Of a DNA stretch of 64,000 nt, positions 44,883 through 54,822 are shown in pieces. A program made the position numbers and the translations under genes. This DNA comes from Phoma sp. XZ068. Its lineage: Eukaryota; Ascomycota; Dothideomycetes; Pleosporales; Didymellaceae. The stretch lies in the NCBI GenBank assembly GCA_004835665.1, contig RBKR01000022.1, positions 806,001 through 870,000 on the forward strand, read 5' to 3'. Numbering within the stretch: position 1 is the first letter of the stretch; every line of letters starts with the position of its first letter. A model generated the notes under the pieces. That model ran no database searches. It worked only from the letters and a program-made list of their open reading frames with translations, and was not told the origin of the DNA.

Positions 44883-47476
44883 TTAGGTGTAGACAGACTC
44901 GGTAAAGGAGTTGACTTGCAACCCTCGTTCCGCCAAATCCGCCTTCTCCATGAACTTCAATTGCATCCAGACCAAATGTCCCTTGACGCGATCTAATTCC
45001 TCCCTGATCTCTGCAACGGGCCTAATCATATCGTACAAGTGGCCCTGCTTGTGCTCCTTGTCGTTCTTCGGGTTTGGCGTGAACTTATCGTAGTCCTCGA
45101 ATGTGAGAATGTTGTCGTCGGGATCAGCATGGAAGAGGGTACGGAAGACCTCCGTGTTGGTTGTAGCTCGCTGGCACCACTCGTCCCAGAGCTTCGGGGA
45201 GAGCGGATCTGAAACGAAATCTGCTTCCGGACCGGGTTGAGGATCGTTGGGAGAGTCTTCACCAGGAGGATGTGCGTTGGGGTCGTCGGAGGCTTCAAGG
45301 GCTTGTGGAGGGAGCAGACCGAGGTGTTCGCGCCAGAGATTGGAGCGCAGGTCGTGAGCCAGTCGTGCGGCTTTGTATGGCTTGCCGTCCATTTGAATGT
45401 CGACTTCATCCCGATCTTGCAGGACAATGGACAGTTCTGAGTCGTGCAGTCCGAGTTGCGAGCGGTCGTTGATGTTGGAAGAGCCGCAAATTACGTATTT
45501 GTCGTCGACGATACAGAGTTTGGCGTGAATGTAGAGTTCTTCTTGGAAGAAGTGCTTCTTTTCCTCCTCTGGGTCGCCTTCCCACTCTTCAGTACTCGGC
45601 TTCTTGTCGTTCAACATAGCATCGTCGGCTATCGAGTCGGGATCGACGATGCCACCCTGGTCGCCCTTTCCGACATCTTCTTCCGCGCCCATGAATTTCT
45701 TCCTAAGTTCTGCAGCCTTTGCACGCGCTGCTTCACCGTCCTCGAGCGGTGCCTCCAGCTCCTCGATTTCAGCCTGCTCGAGGTCCATGTACGACAATCC
45801 TGACTCCTGCTCACGCTTCTTAAGCGCGGGAGTGACATTGATGCGATCGTATGATCGAAGGTTGAAGAAAAAGATGTGCTCAGTTGGATCAACACCCTGT
45901 GCCTTGACTCGCTCAAAGATGCTGTCCTCGCCACGGCATATACTCTTGAATTGGTAGTCCATAATCGCACGAGTTCCTGCAGCAGCATTATCTCGAAGGT
46001 CGCCTGCAAATCCTGGAATTGCCGGAATAATAATAATGACTCGGAACTTGCGGCCTTCTTTCGCAGCGTTCACGACAGCCTCGACGATAGCAGCTCCTAT
46101 TTGGTTGTGGACAGGACTACTGTCGTCTTTCCGTGTGTTTGTGATGAAGAACTGGTTCTCAATGTATACGTAGTGCTGGGCGTTCCTGATGAGTTCGATG
46201 TACGCGTTCTGGATGCTGTGCTCTTCAGGCAAGATTCCCATACTCCAGTCACAGCTACTTCGCACCAGCTGTGCGTGCACTGTGCCACGGTTGTCCAGAT
46301 TCTTTGAGGAGAGCGGTGTCTTTGGGTGATGAATATATTCTCCAACAGGGAATTTGGGCCTCTGTACTCCGATGAGGTCTTCATCTTCGCCTTCACGTCC
46401 TTCCATGGTGATCCAGTCGTATCGCTCGTCGCGCTTGTACTTGTCGCGTTTTACAAAATTCCAGCGGAGGGCGAAATGTTCGGCGATATCATACACAGCT
46501 GGGCCGATGAGGCCCATAGCGACATCGTGCCACGGCATGCGACCATACTCGAGCTTGTTCAGCTTGTTCGACTTCCAGTCCTCTACGCCTTGGAAATCCA
46601 GGATACGGTTGTTATTGAAGTCTTGACCTGGGAAAGTCTGGTTCTGGATTCCGGAAGGATGCACATCGGCCAAAGGATGTTGCTTGTTATCCCATCGCCC
46701 GTAGCACAAGTCCAGTCCTCCGATGAAAGCCATGGCATAGTCAATAACAATAAACTTCTCGTGGTGCGCCCAGTAGAACGTCATATCAGACGCGTTCTCG
46801 AACACGTTGTGATCTGGATGCCTCATGACATTGATGTTTCCATATCCAGGCTCGCCCTCCTTGATAAGGCCACTCAGGGCTTTCTTGGTATGCTGACTAT
46901 TGCAAGTGAGTGCAGCAGAGACCTAGAACTTGTCAGACTCATAGGGGCCTTTGTTTGTAACATTTCACATACCTCCTTGTACACGGAAACATAAATCTTC
47001 ACACCGGCCTGAGCTCGACGCTTGAGGATCTGATCCAATCGCCATTTCTGGTTGTAGAAAGGAGGGCGCTTAAGGAAGAGCTCAGGAGACAACCACCAGT
47101 CTGCAATGTAGATGGTCTCTTGCGCCTTCTCCAACGCCTCGGCAACAGCCCAAAAGTAATCCCTACCATCGACATACCACTTCACCAGATTGCCTTCTCT
47201 TTCCGGTGCAAACGAATGGAACCGATGATTCTCACCAACCCGCGTGCGCTTTGCATCCGTAGCCTGCTCATGCTCCTCGTCGTGACGATGATTGGTATTG
47301 AACAAGTTCTTGAACTTGCCGACTTTATGACTGACATGCACAGCCTTGATGTGCGCATCCCTAAGACTAGACTTCTCCAGCTTCTCCTGCAAGTCCTGGA
47401 GTTTCTCGCTGGCCTTGTGGTTGAAAGGGTGAAAGAGCTTCTTCAGCCCTTTCTGCTGCTTCCCCGCATCAGACAT
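44883..47476 (-). CDS. Phospholipase D, PldA-like
   Basis: Hydrolyses phosphatidylcholine to phosphatidic acid. Exons 47476-46973 and 46922-44883 with a 50-bp intron give 847 aa. Two HKD motifs are intact: HHEKFIVID (His222, Lys224, Asp229) and IHAKLCIVDD (first His about 634). Each is followed by the usual GGxDL or GSSNINDRS. There are no PX or PH domains, unlike yeast Spo14, so it matches the shorter PLD class of filamentous fungi. The N-terminal 90 residues are Lys/Glu-rich and may be coiled. A Glu-rich insert lies between the HKD halves (about residues 525-620). Confidence 0.95.
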
Positions 47477-48337
47477 GTTTGATGCGTGTGCGAACGTCTA
47501 TTGCTGATCCCACGAGAATGCGACAATTGAGGCGCGGGAAGAGGCTGATGGGTGAGGCTTTGCAGTGGAGAAGCGCGCAGCGCAGGGACCGGTCTTGTAC
47601 AGTCGTGTAGCACAGTGCAAACCGGTATTCACTGTGGAGTCTCTGCAGAGCTGCGTGAGCAGAACGGACGGAATGACGAGCGCCAAGGAGTGGCTTTAGC
47701 CACACTTAGGCTGGCGCCGTCTTTAGGGCTGATCGATGTGGTTCGTATTTGTTTCAGATGTCAATTTACCGCGCGTTGCTTAATACATTTCTTTCATGAT
47801 CACGCGCAATCTACGTAGTTTTGCGAGCTGGTGTTGTCGAGAGAGCTCTGAGAAGGTACATGTTCCTCCACATTCTTGTCCCACCCTGCTCGGAACTCAG
47901 TTCCGACCCTTGCGCGGCATCAATGCGAGTAGAGCATGTGATTGGACTAGTGCAACGCTTTCGGAATCTGGAGGGGCTGGAGCACGCGAGCTGCCTTGTT
48001 CACCTGCAGACATGCAGCAAGTTGACCTAATACGGTATATGCTCCTGTCCATCGACGCAATGCGTGCAGAGGTACCCCAAGGGTGCGCGTTGGCTTCGAC
48101 AGCGAAAACCAAGCTTTGGCGCGCGCAAGATAAGCTTTTGACCAGATCTCCACCTAGAGCACATCTCCCGGCGCACGCTCCGACGAGCCACAGATGCTCC
48201 GCGGATGCAACTTGTTTACGTGTGAGTAGTATGTTGGTCTACTGCCTTATTTTGGTTACATTGGTAAGGAAAAATCCTGTATACTGCAAAATTTCGCATT
48301 AGACACTAGTCTACCGTGAATACGAGCGCCCTCGTAT
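47477..48337. other. Phospholipase D promoter region up to the transposon
   Basis: About 860 bp with no supported gene. It is the upstream side of phospholipase D and the left flank of the transposon. Confidence 0.5.
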
Positions 48338-48339
48338 TA

Positions 48340-48380
48340 ACGTGCACGGACAGATGGCGATCGCGGGCGCGTGCCGACCG
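48340..48380 (+). repeat. Left terminal inverted repeat of the transposon
   Basis: 41 bases starting ACGTGCACGG and ending CGTGCCGACCG. The exact reverse complement occurs at 50402-50442. A TA dinucleotide lies directly outside. Confidence 0.93.
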
Positions 48381-48427
48381 AACACCACAAACAACACCAT
48401 ACTTTGACGCGTCATTACTCAACCACC

Positions 48428-50290
48428 ATGACACCTATTGACAATGCGCTTGCAGCTATTAATGCGCTGAATCCAGGAGAAAAACTTTGCTACACAGATA
48501 TTGCTGCTAAATTTGGAGTATCACGTGTAACTCTAGCGCGGAGACACAAGCGTGTTCAAGCAGATGGGGAGACCAAGAACTTCAACCAACGGAAACTCCA
48601 CCCACACCAAGAAAAGCAGCTCATATCATATATTACTGAACTAACAGAGCGAGGTCTACCTCCTACAAGATCATTTATACAAAAATACGCGTCCCAGATC
48701 GCCCGAGAACCAGTCTCCCAGCGCTGGGTTACCCGCTTCCTCCACCGTCACCCCGATCAACTAGTATCCAAGTGGACAACCAGTATGGATCGCAAACGTC
48801 ACCAAGCCGACTCAGGGGCAAGTTATAGACGATATTTCGATCTCCTACATACCAAATTTGCTGAGTACGACGTCGAGCCACAAAACACATACAATATGGA
48901 TGAGAAGGGCATCTTGATGGGTATCACGGGTCGTTCAAAACGAGTATTCAGCAAGCAATTGTGGGAACAAAAACGGGTTAGAGAAGCTATGCAGGATGGT
49001 TCTCGCGAGTGGATAACTGTTGTAGCATGTATATGTGCTGATGGATCAGTATTGCCACCAAGCCTGATATTTGCGTCGGCAAGTAACGATATACAAGCAA
49101 GCTGGGTGGACCAAATCAAACCAGGAGAACACTCAGTAGTAGTTACCTCATCCCCAACTGGCTGGACGAACAACGATATTGGCTTATCCTGGCTGAAAAA
49201 CGTGTTTGATCGATACACCAGGAGAAAAGCAGCTCACCAATACCGAGTACTTATACTTGACGGGCATGGGTCACATACAACACCTGCTTTTATTGACTAC
49301 TGTCATGAAAACAAGATACTCCTGGCTGTATTTCCTCCCCATTCAACCCACACGCTGCAGCCGCTTGATGTGTGCTTGTTCAAGCCACTCTCACAGGCCT
49401 ACTCTAACGAGCTTATGGCTTTTCTTGAGAGAAGCCAGGGACGATCAACACTTAAGAAGGGTGACTTCTTTCCCCTGTTCTGGAAGGCGTGGCAGGCCTC
49501 ATTTCAGGAATCCACAATACTTACCTCCTTCAGAGCCACCGGTATATGGCCCCCTGACCCCTCTGTTATACTCAAAAGGTTTAACAATACTACCCTACAT
49601 AACCAAGGCTCACGAGAGAGCTCAACTTCGAATCTCAGCGCGTCAGATTGGAGGAAAATGAGGCGTATAATCAAGGAGAACGTCATGGATACTGAGAAAA
49701 AGGATGTGAAACAGCTCACTGAGGCAGTACATATACTCACGGCTCGTATTGACCTTATGGTACATGAGAGGGAGGGTATCAACGAGCATAAACGTTACCA
49801 GGGGAGGCAAAAAAGGAGTAGGAAGACTCTTGATCTCAAGGAGTACTATAGTGGCTTGAATATGTGGACTCCAACAAAGGTTGCAGCATCACAGGAGCGT
49901 CGACGGGCATACGATTGTGAGATACTTGAACAACAACTTCAAAAAGATGAGAAGAAGAAGGCCAAAGCAGCGTACAAACAGTGTCAGGAGAAACTGACTC
50001 AGGAGAGGCGTGAGGCACGGGCAAGAGCTAAGGCAGAACGTGTGAAGGAGAAGGCAGAACAAGCAGCTGAAAAACAGCGTCAGAAGGAAGCTCGCGACGC
50101 TGCAAAAGCTATACAATTATCCCAAAAGGGTAAGAGAAAGGCTTTAACAGTACCTATACAGAAGTACAAGCGTCAAAAACGAGCTGGTGATGGTGGAGGT
50201 GGCCATATCGACGCCGAGGTCCCCCCAACCCCCCCACCAATCACAACGTCACGAGGCCGCAACGTTAGACTTCCAAGTAAATTCAAATAA
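48428..50290 (+). CDS. Pogo/Fot1-type transposase
   Basis: 620-aa DDE transposase of the Tc1/mariner superfamily. The start is the ATG at 48428; the open frame upstream runs into the terminal repeat and begins with GTG, so it is rejected. Residues 10-45 form a Psq-type helix-turn-helix (YTDIAAKFGVSRVTLARRHK). Residues 60-115 form a CENP-B-type second DNA-binding domain (HQEKQLISYI..VSQRWVTRFLHRHPD). The DDE_1 core has NMDEKG (first Asp), LILDGHGSH (second Asp) and PPHSTHTLQPLDVCLFKPL (third Asp). The C-terminal 200 residues are Lys/Arg/Glu/Gln-rich coiled coil. All catalytic residues are present, so it could be active. Confidence 0.95.
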   Translation: MTPIDNALAAINALNPGEKLCYTDIAAKFGVSRVTLARRHKRVQADGETKNFNQRKLHPHQEKQLISYITELTERGLPPTRSFIQKYASQIAREPVSQRWVTRFLHRHPDQLVSKWTTSMDRKRHQADSGASYRRYFDLLHTKFAEYDVEPQNTYNMDEKGILMGITGRSKRVFSKQLWEQKRVREAMQDGSREWITVVACICADGSVLPPSLIFASASNDIQASWVDQIKPGEHSVVVTSSPTGWTNNDIGLSWLKNVFDRYTRRKAAHQYRVLILDGHGSHTTPAFIDYCHENKILLAVFPPHSTHTLQPLDVCLFKPLSQAYSNELMAFLERSQGRSTLKKGDFFPLFWKAWQASFQESTILTSFRATGIWPPDPSVILKRFNNTTLHNQGSRESSTSNLSASDWRKMRRIIKENVMDTEKKDVKQLTEAVHILTARIDLMVHEREGINEHKRYQGRQKRSRKTLDLKEYYSGLNMWTPTKVAASQERRRAYDCEILEQQLQKDEKKKAKAAYKQCQEKLTQERREARARAKAERVKEKAEQAAEKQRQKEARDAAKAIQLSQKGKRKALTVPIQKYKRQKRAGDGGGGHIDAEVPPTPPPITTSRGRNVRLPSKFK

Positions 50291-50401
50291 GCCAAATTAA
50301 TCGGTAGTATTACTATACTATTCCACCACAAAATCTCGTGATAATACCTGTTGTGGGTGGCTCTACAGCCTCATTTTTGTGAGAGTTGTGAGGTTGTTCG
50401 G

Positions 50402-50442
50402 CGGTCGGCACGCGCCCGCGATCGCCATCTGTCCGTGCACGT
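50402..50442 (-). repeat. Right terminal inverted repeat of the transposon
   Basis: Exact reverse complement of 48340-48380, followed by the TA target-site copy at 50443-50444. Confidence 0.93.
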
Positions 50443-50635
50443 TATTACCTTGGTCGAGCTCGCCGTCTCGACTCTTAATACAAACATTATACGCTCAAGC
50501 ATTAGTGGCAGCACATATTCTATGATGCAAAGTAAAGCACCCATCCCACAGCATTGTCGGCTAACCAGCCGTTCAATGCGTACTCGTAAAATCGTATGTC
50601 GTAACCATCGTGAATAGGCAGCCAAAGACGACGTA

Positions 50636-51873
50636 TTAGACAACCACAGGCCAGCCATCTCTCCACTCCAAAAAGTTCCATCCAAAGAAGAACTGGTCAG
50701 CGTCGTACCCCACACTCGGCTTCACTGCAGCTAATTAGTCTCATCATCTTCTGCCAGTGCAACGATTACTAACCGTAGTGATAATATATCACATCCCTCT
50801 CTTCATCGCTGCCTTCCGCAGGTAGGCTCATGACACCTTGGCCTCCGGGCGCATAAATATCTCCGTGACTCGCCAAAATGGTCGTACCCCCATTCTCTTC
50901 CTTACAACTCTTCCCATCGCGATCAACATACGGACCCGTAACAACGTCAGCTCGACAAACAGCGACTCGGTACTCATCGCCCGGAGGCGCGAGATTGGCG
51001 GGCGTATTGCAGCACACGCCGACTGAGAAAAAGAGATAGTAAGATGACTCGTGCTTGAATATCGTCGCGCCTTCAACAACTGCAGCGCCGGCCGTGGAGT
51101 TCGTCACGAGCGGTTGAATGTCCTCGACGCGAGTCATGCTGCCGTCGGTTGCCATTAATTGTTCGTGAGATGGTAGGGCGAATTGCTGGATACCGGACCA
51201 GTAACTTCCGAACGTGAAGTATATCGGGTCAGATGGGGAGTCTTGGAACACAAACGGGTCAATGAGGTTGTATTCGGAGGAGAGCGGTAGGTTGAGCGAG
51301 CCATGGTCTGTCCAGGGCCCAAAGAGAGAGTCTGAGGTTGCGAGACCGATTTGAGAGCGCTGGGAGCCCATAGTGCTGACTGAGTAGTGAACGTAATATG
51401 TGTCCTCAAACTTTGAAATCGTTGGAGCCTTGAAGGTATTAGTTGCTATACTAATCCAGCAGATGGCGTATTAGAACGGGGGTACTTACCCAGATGTCCT
51501 GGTTGGGGTCGACGCGGATCTTTGTGCCTTCGGCAAGAAGAGGACCTTGGTATTTCCAGGGTCCATTCAAGTTATTAGCAGTGGCAACTGATATATTACC
51601 ACTAGTTGAGAAGCGCCAGTATGTGCCATCCTCGTAGTAGATGCTTGGATCGTGGATGCCAGAACAGTTCCCATAGCACGGTGATGGTTCAGGGTATAAC
51701 AAAGAGTGGAAGCTCGTCCCAGTCAGCGGTATCGGCGAAGTATGACCGAATCGGAAGAGGAGAGGAAGGAATGTTGCGAGTGTTATTAGAGTTGAGATGC
51801 CCATGGCCATAAGGAAGGGGGTGATTTTGTGGTGGGACGAGGTAGGTGCAGGTGTAAGGTCTCTCCCGCGCAT
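50636..51873 (-). CDS. Membrane-anchored GH43 arabinanase-like glycosidase
   Basis: Glycoside hydrolase family 43, endo-1,5-arabinanase-like, acting on pectin side-chain arabinan. Exons 51873-51490, 51428-50774 and 50724-50636 give 375 aa, with introns of 61 and 49 bp and matching phases. The ATG at 51873 was chosen; the open frame to 51888 begins with TTG. Residues about 22-45 are hydrophobic after a short basic tail and have no clear cleavage site, so a type II anchor is likely. The GH43 five-blade signature includes GIHDPSIYY (first Asp), the DP of LIDPFVF, and VVEGATIF with the proton-donor Glu. The end reads GYDADQFFFGWNFLEW. It fits with the lyase-like gene 7 kb away as plant cell-wall degradation. 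Confidence 0.92.
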
Positions 51874-53078
51874 GGAAGTTGAAGGCAATTAAGTATGTAG
51901 CTTCAAACTCATTGAAATATACTTACACATGAGGTGTATAAGTAGCAAGGCCATGCTGATAGCGTCATTCAGCTATTGCGAACGCAGGCGCAGCGGCTGA
52001 TCGATGCTGTGGCAGAGCGGTAAGCAGTCGCCAAGTTGCGCAAACGCTCGCCATGTCCGGTGGTAAGTGAAGTACCGTAAAGGGGATCAACTGTAAATGA
52101 ATGTTCTGAAGCTGGCAGTACAGCTGGTGGCACCTCATTGGTTGGAGCTAGCTTGGCTCTGAATGTTGACCTTTGCCATACACGTAAGCCTGGTTGTTTG
52201 TTTCAAGGCATCCAGGGTAGCCTTGAGATAATCCAAGTAATTTATCGATTATACAATCAGTTGTATGATCTCCCGACGTGGTATAGAGTATCCATGTCCG
52301 ACAGTCAAGGCTGAATCTGAGTGTTTGTTGTTTATTCATACCGTAGACGGCCGTTGTTCCTCGTTGTACTATACAAGTGGACGTTCTTCAAGACGTCAGC
52401 ATCATACTCCGGCAGTACGAACTTCCCTTGGAACTGCATAATGTATGTTTAGTTCCAATCTCCAATGCAGTTGGTACAACCCCTTTCGAGGGTCCGAGTT
52501 GTGCAAATGCCGTCAATGCGCTGTGGCCGTATTAATAGCTACACAATGCAGCCACGTGCAATGGTTTAGTTGGTGCCATGGTCGGAGTCCACCGCGCTAT
52601 GTTGTGCGAATGTACCCAAGGGAGCTTACCGGAGTGGTAGAGCATGAGGTGATTGGGTCTTATGCTACTAACACTCGAGTACTGGATTTGTAGTTGGGCT
52701 GGAGTTGTACTCGTTGTTCACCGCTCTCGTGGCCAGAGAGCTCCCGAGGACTCGATAAAGTGGATTTAGGTCTGACGGGTTGAGCTCAACGTGGCTGTGA
52801 TCACGGCAGTATGTCGTGGTACTGAGCGCCCGCTCTGCCGCAGTGTGGTACTACACAGAACATCTGCTGGATACTGTAGGGGTCGTCATTTAGACCATAA
52901 CACGGTGGTGTCAACGTGCATTGGCGAGTGAAATTTTTACAATCCAAAGTGGATTTTCAACCTGTTTTTGAAGTGTGCATGTCATTTGTTCGTGATTTGA
53001 GGTGCGATACAGTTTCAGTGCTGAACTGACGCACTGCTTGTTTCATTATTCTTGTATGTCCCCAGCGTCGAATTGCAG
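51874..53078. other. Intergenic between GH43 and SDR genes
   Basis: About 1.2 kb with no supported gene. It holds the GH43 promoter and the 3' flank of the next minus-strand gene. Confidence 0.5.
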
Positions 53079-53975
53079 CTAGCTGGGTGCCTTGTACCCA
53101 TCAACATCGGTGCTGTTGGTCCAATCCTTAAATTTTTCCATGTTCTCCTTATATGTGTCGACCTTAGTGGTCATGGCCTTGTATGCGTCCGTGCCAACAG
53201 CGCAGCGAAGTGGAGGGTCCTTCATAACAGCCAAATCATAGAATATTTTGGCGGCCTTCGCTGGGTCTCCAGGCTGGGTGCCATGCCTGTTCGATGCGTT
53301 CTTCTTTGGGTCGATGTGGTCGTACGCGTCGTTCTTGACTTCACCAAATTGCATGCTACGACCAGACCAGTCGGTTCGGAAGCCTCCCGGCTCGATGCAG
53401 GTCAGCTTGATTCCCCATTCAGGCTTCAGCTCTTTCGACAGAGTTTCTGTAAAACCCTCGACTGCCCACTTGGACGCGCAGTAGATGGAGAACGAAGGTA
53501 CACCTGCTCCGTTAGTTTGTCACCTCTGGAGTACAAATCAACGATACTCACCGATCTGCCCTCCAATAGAGGTGACTTGCTGAATCAAACCCCCGGTCTT
53601 GAGCTCACGCATGGTCTCCAGAGCCTTCCTTGTAACATCGATCAAGCCAAAAAAGTTGATGTCCATCTGCTGCCTAAGCTGCTTATCAGAGAGTGTCTCG
53701 AAGGGCCCGCTCAGACCATAGCCGGCGTTGTTCACAACGACATCGACACGCTTGAACTTCTTGACAGCAGCTTCGAAAGCCTTGTCAATGGAACACTTGT
53801 CGGTGACATCAAGATCGACCAGGAGACTGTTGGAGTCGTTCGCGTCGTCGAACTTCAACTTTGAGCTATTACGAGCGGTAGCAACGACGTGGTCGCCATT
53901 CTTGAGGACGACCTTGACCAGCTCCTCTCCGAATCCGGTCGAAGTACCAGTGATGAGGAAGACGCGGGGTGCCAT
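53079..53975 (-). CDS. Short-chain dehydrogenase/reductase (second)
   Basis: Classical SDR of 282 aa. Exons 53975-53552 and 53503-53079, with a 48-bp intron (GTGAGT..CTAAC..GCAG) and a split Gly codon. Motifs: LITGTSTGFG (cofactor), VVNNAGYG, TSIGGQIGVPSFSIYCASK (catalytic Ser/Tyr/Lys) and EPGGFRTDW. This pattern (NNAGYG, then Y-C-A-S-K-W-A-V-E-G-F) is common in fungal SDRs that act on small aldehydes or ketones. It is a different subgroup from the SDR at 39-40 kb. Substrate unknown. Confidence 0.92.
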
Positions 53976-54822
53976 GTCGTGTTCGTTGTTATTTTGAGTA
54001 ATTGGTAGAGGGTGCTAAAACAGCTTCATATGCTACATAGTACACTGCGTACGAACCGCTCTTTATGCTGTCACCCACCATGATGGTCAGGGTCCAGACA
54101 ACTTACGTCAACAGCACATTTACGTCAATAGTCGGATGAGGCCTTTTGAACGGTGTCTGAAGTGCACTGCCAGCCAATTACTGTTTGAGTCTGGTTGAGA
54201 AACACAGATCGTGCAGCGTCGACATGTAGCCGATGTCGATGTGACGTCGGTACTTAAGCAGCTAAATCCACTTAAAGCCGGCGAAAGCGGAGTGTTCTCC
54301 GGCCGGCGCGGTTCTGAGGCTCATGACACCTCAGCTTTGTGACGGGCATTATTGCGATCGTGAGTACATGCTTTCGAAGTGGAATGTGAGAAATGTATCA
54401 TGATGTGGGTGTCGAATAGCTCGTAGAAGTAGACGTACTGTTCCACCTGGAGCTCATGACGTATGTTCTGGGTACACAGTTGACTTCTGAGACCTTCAGT
54501 AGAAGCCATTGAGCTGCTCGAGAAAGGACGAGATTGCGAATGTGAGGTCTGTGGTGAATGAAAGAATGAGCTACGCCGAAAGAGGGTGGATGATTGAAGT
54601 GCCCAAAGTAGCTAGCGCGACGCGAACGCGACTCGCGTCTGCCATTTTCGCGTTCGTTACCCAGCCGATCTGCCCCTCTCCACCCTGTCAACAACGACTG
54701 TGCTTTTTCCGAGATACCCCATACTCGCTGCTCCGCGCTTCTTTGATTGCAAAGGCAAGTGATTGAGTTTTCAGTAGCCGCCCTCTACCTCCACAGCGTG
54801 CAGATCCTGCAGTACTTGCACC
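53976..54822. other. Divergent intergenic region, SDR/MCM3
   Basis: About 850 bp between divergent starts, with no supported gene. The MCM3-side sequence near 54613-54655 contains several CGCG-rich words (GCGCGACGCGAACGCGACTCGCG), reminiscent of the MCB (ACGCGT-like) sites that drive S-phase genes; no exact ACGCGT was seen. Confidence 0.45.

Larger units (their letters stand above)
48340..50442 (+). mobile_element. Complete Fot1/pogo-like DNA transposon
   Basis: A 2103-bp element with perfect 41-bp terminal inverted repeats (48340-48380 and 50402-50442), flanked by TA on both sides (48338-48339 and 50443-50444), the expected target duplication of Tc1/mariner-pogo elements. The single ORF inside encodes an intact transposase. 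The identical ends and undamaged ORF point to recent insertion and little or no RIP mutation of this copy. Confidence 0.92.

Noticed and set aside
48371..48427. Upstream extension of the transposase frame
   Set aside because: It begins with GTG inside the terminal inverted repeat; the ATG at 48428 precedes the DNA-binding domain.
53052..53864. 270-codon plus-strand frame
   Set aside because: Antisense shadow of the SDR on the minus strand, which has the full cofactor and catalytic motifs.
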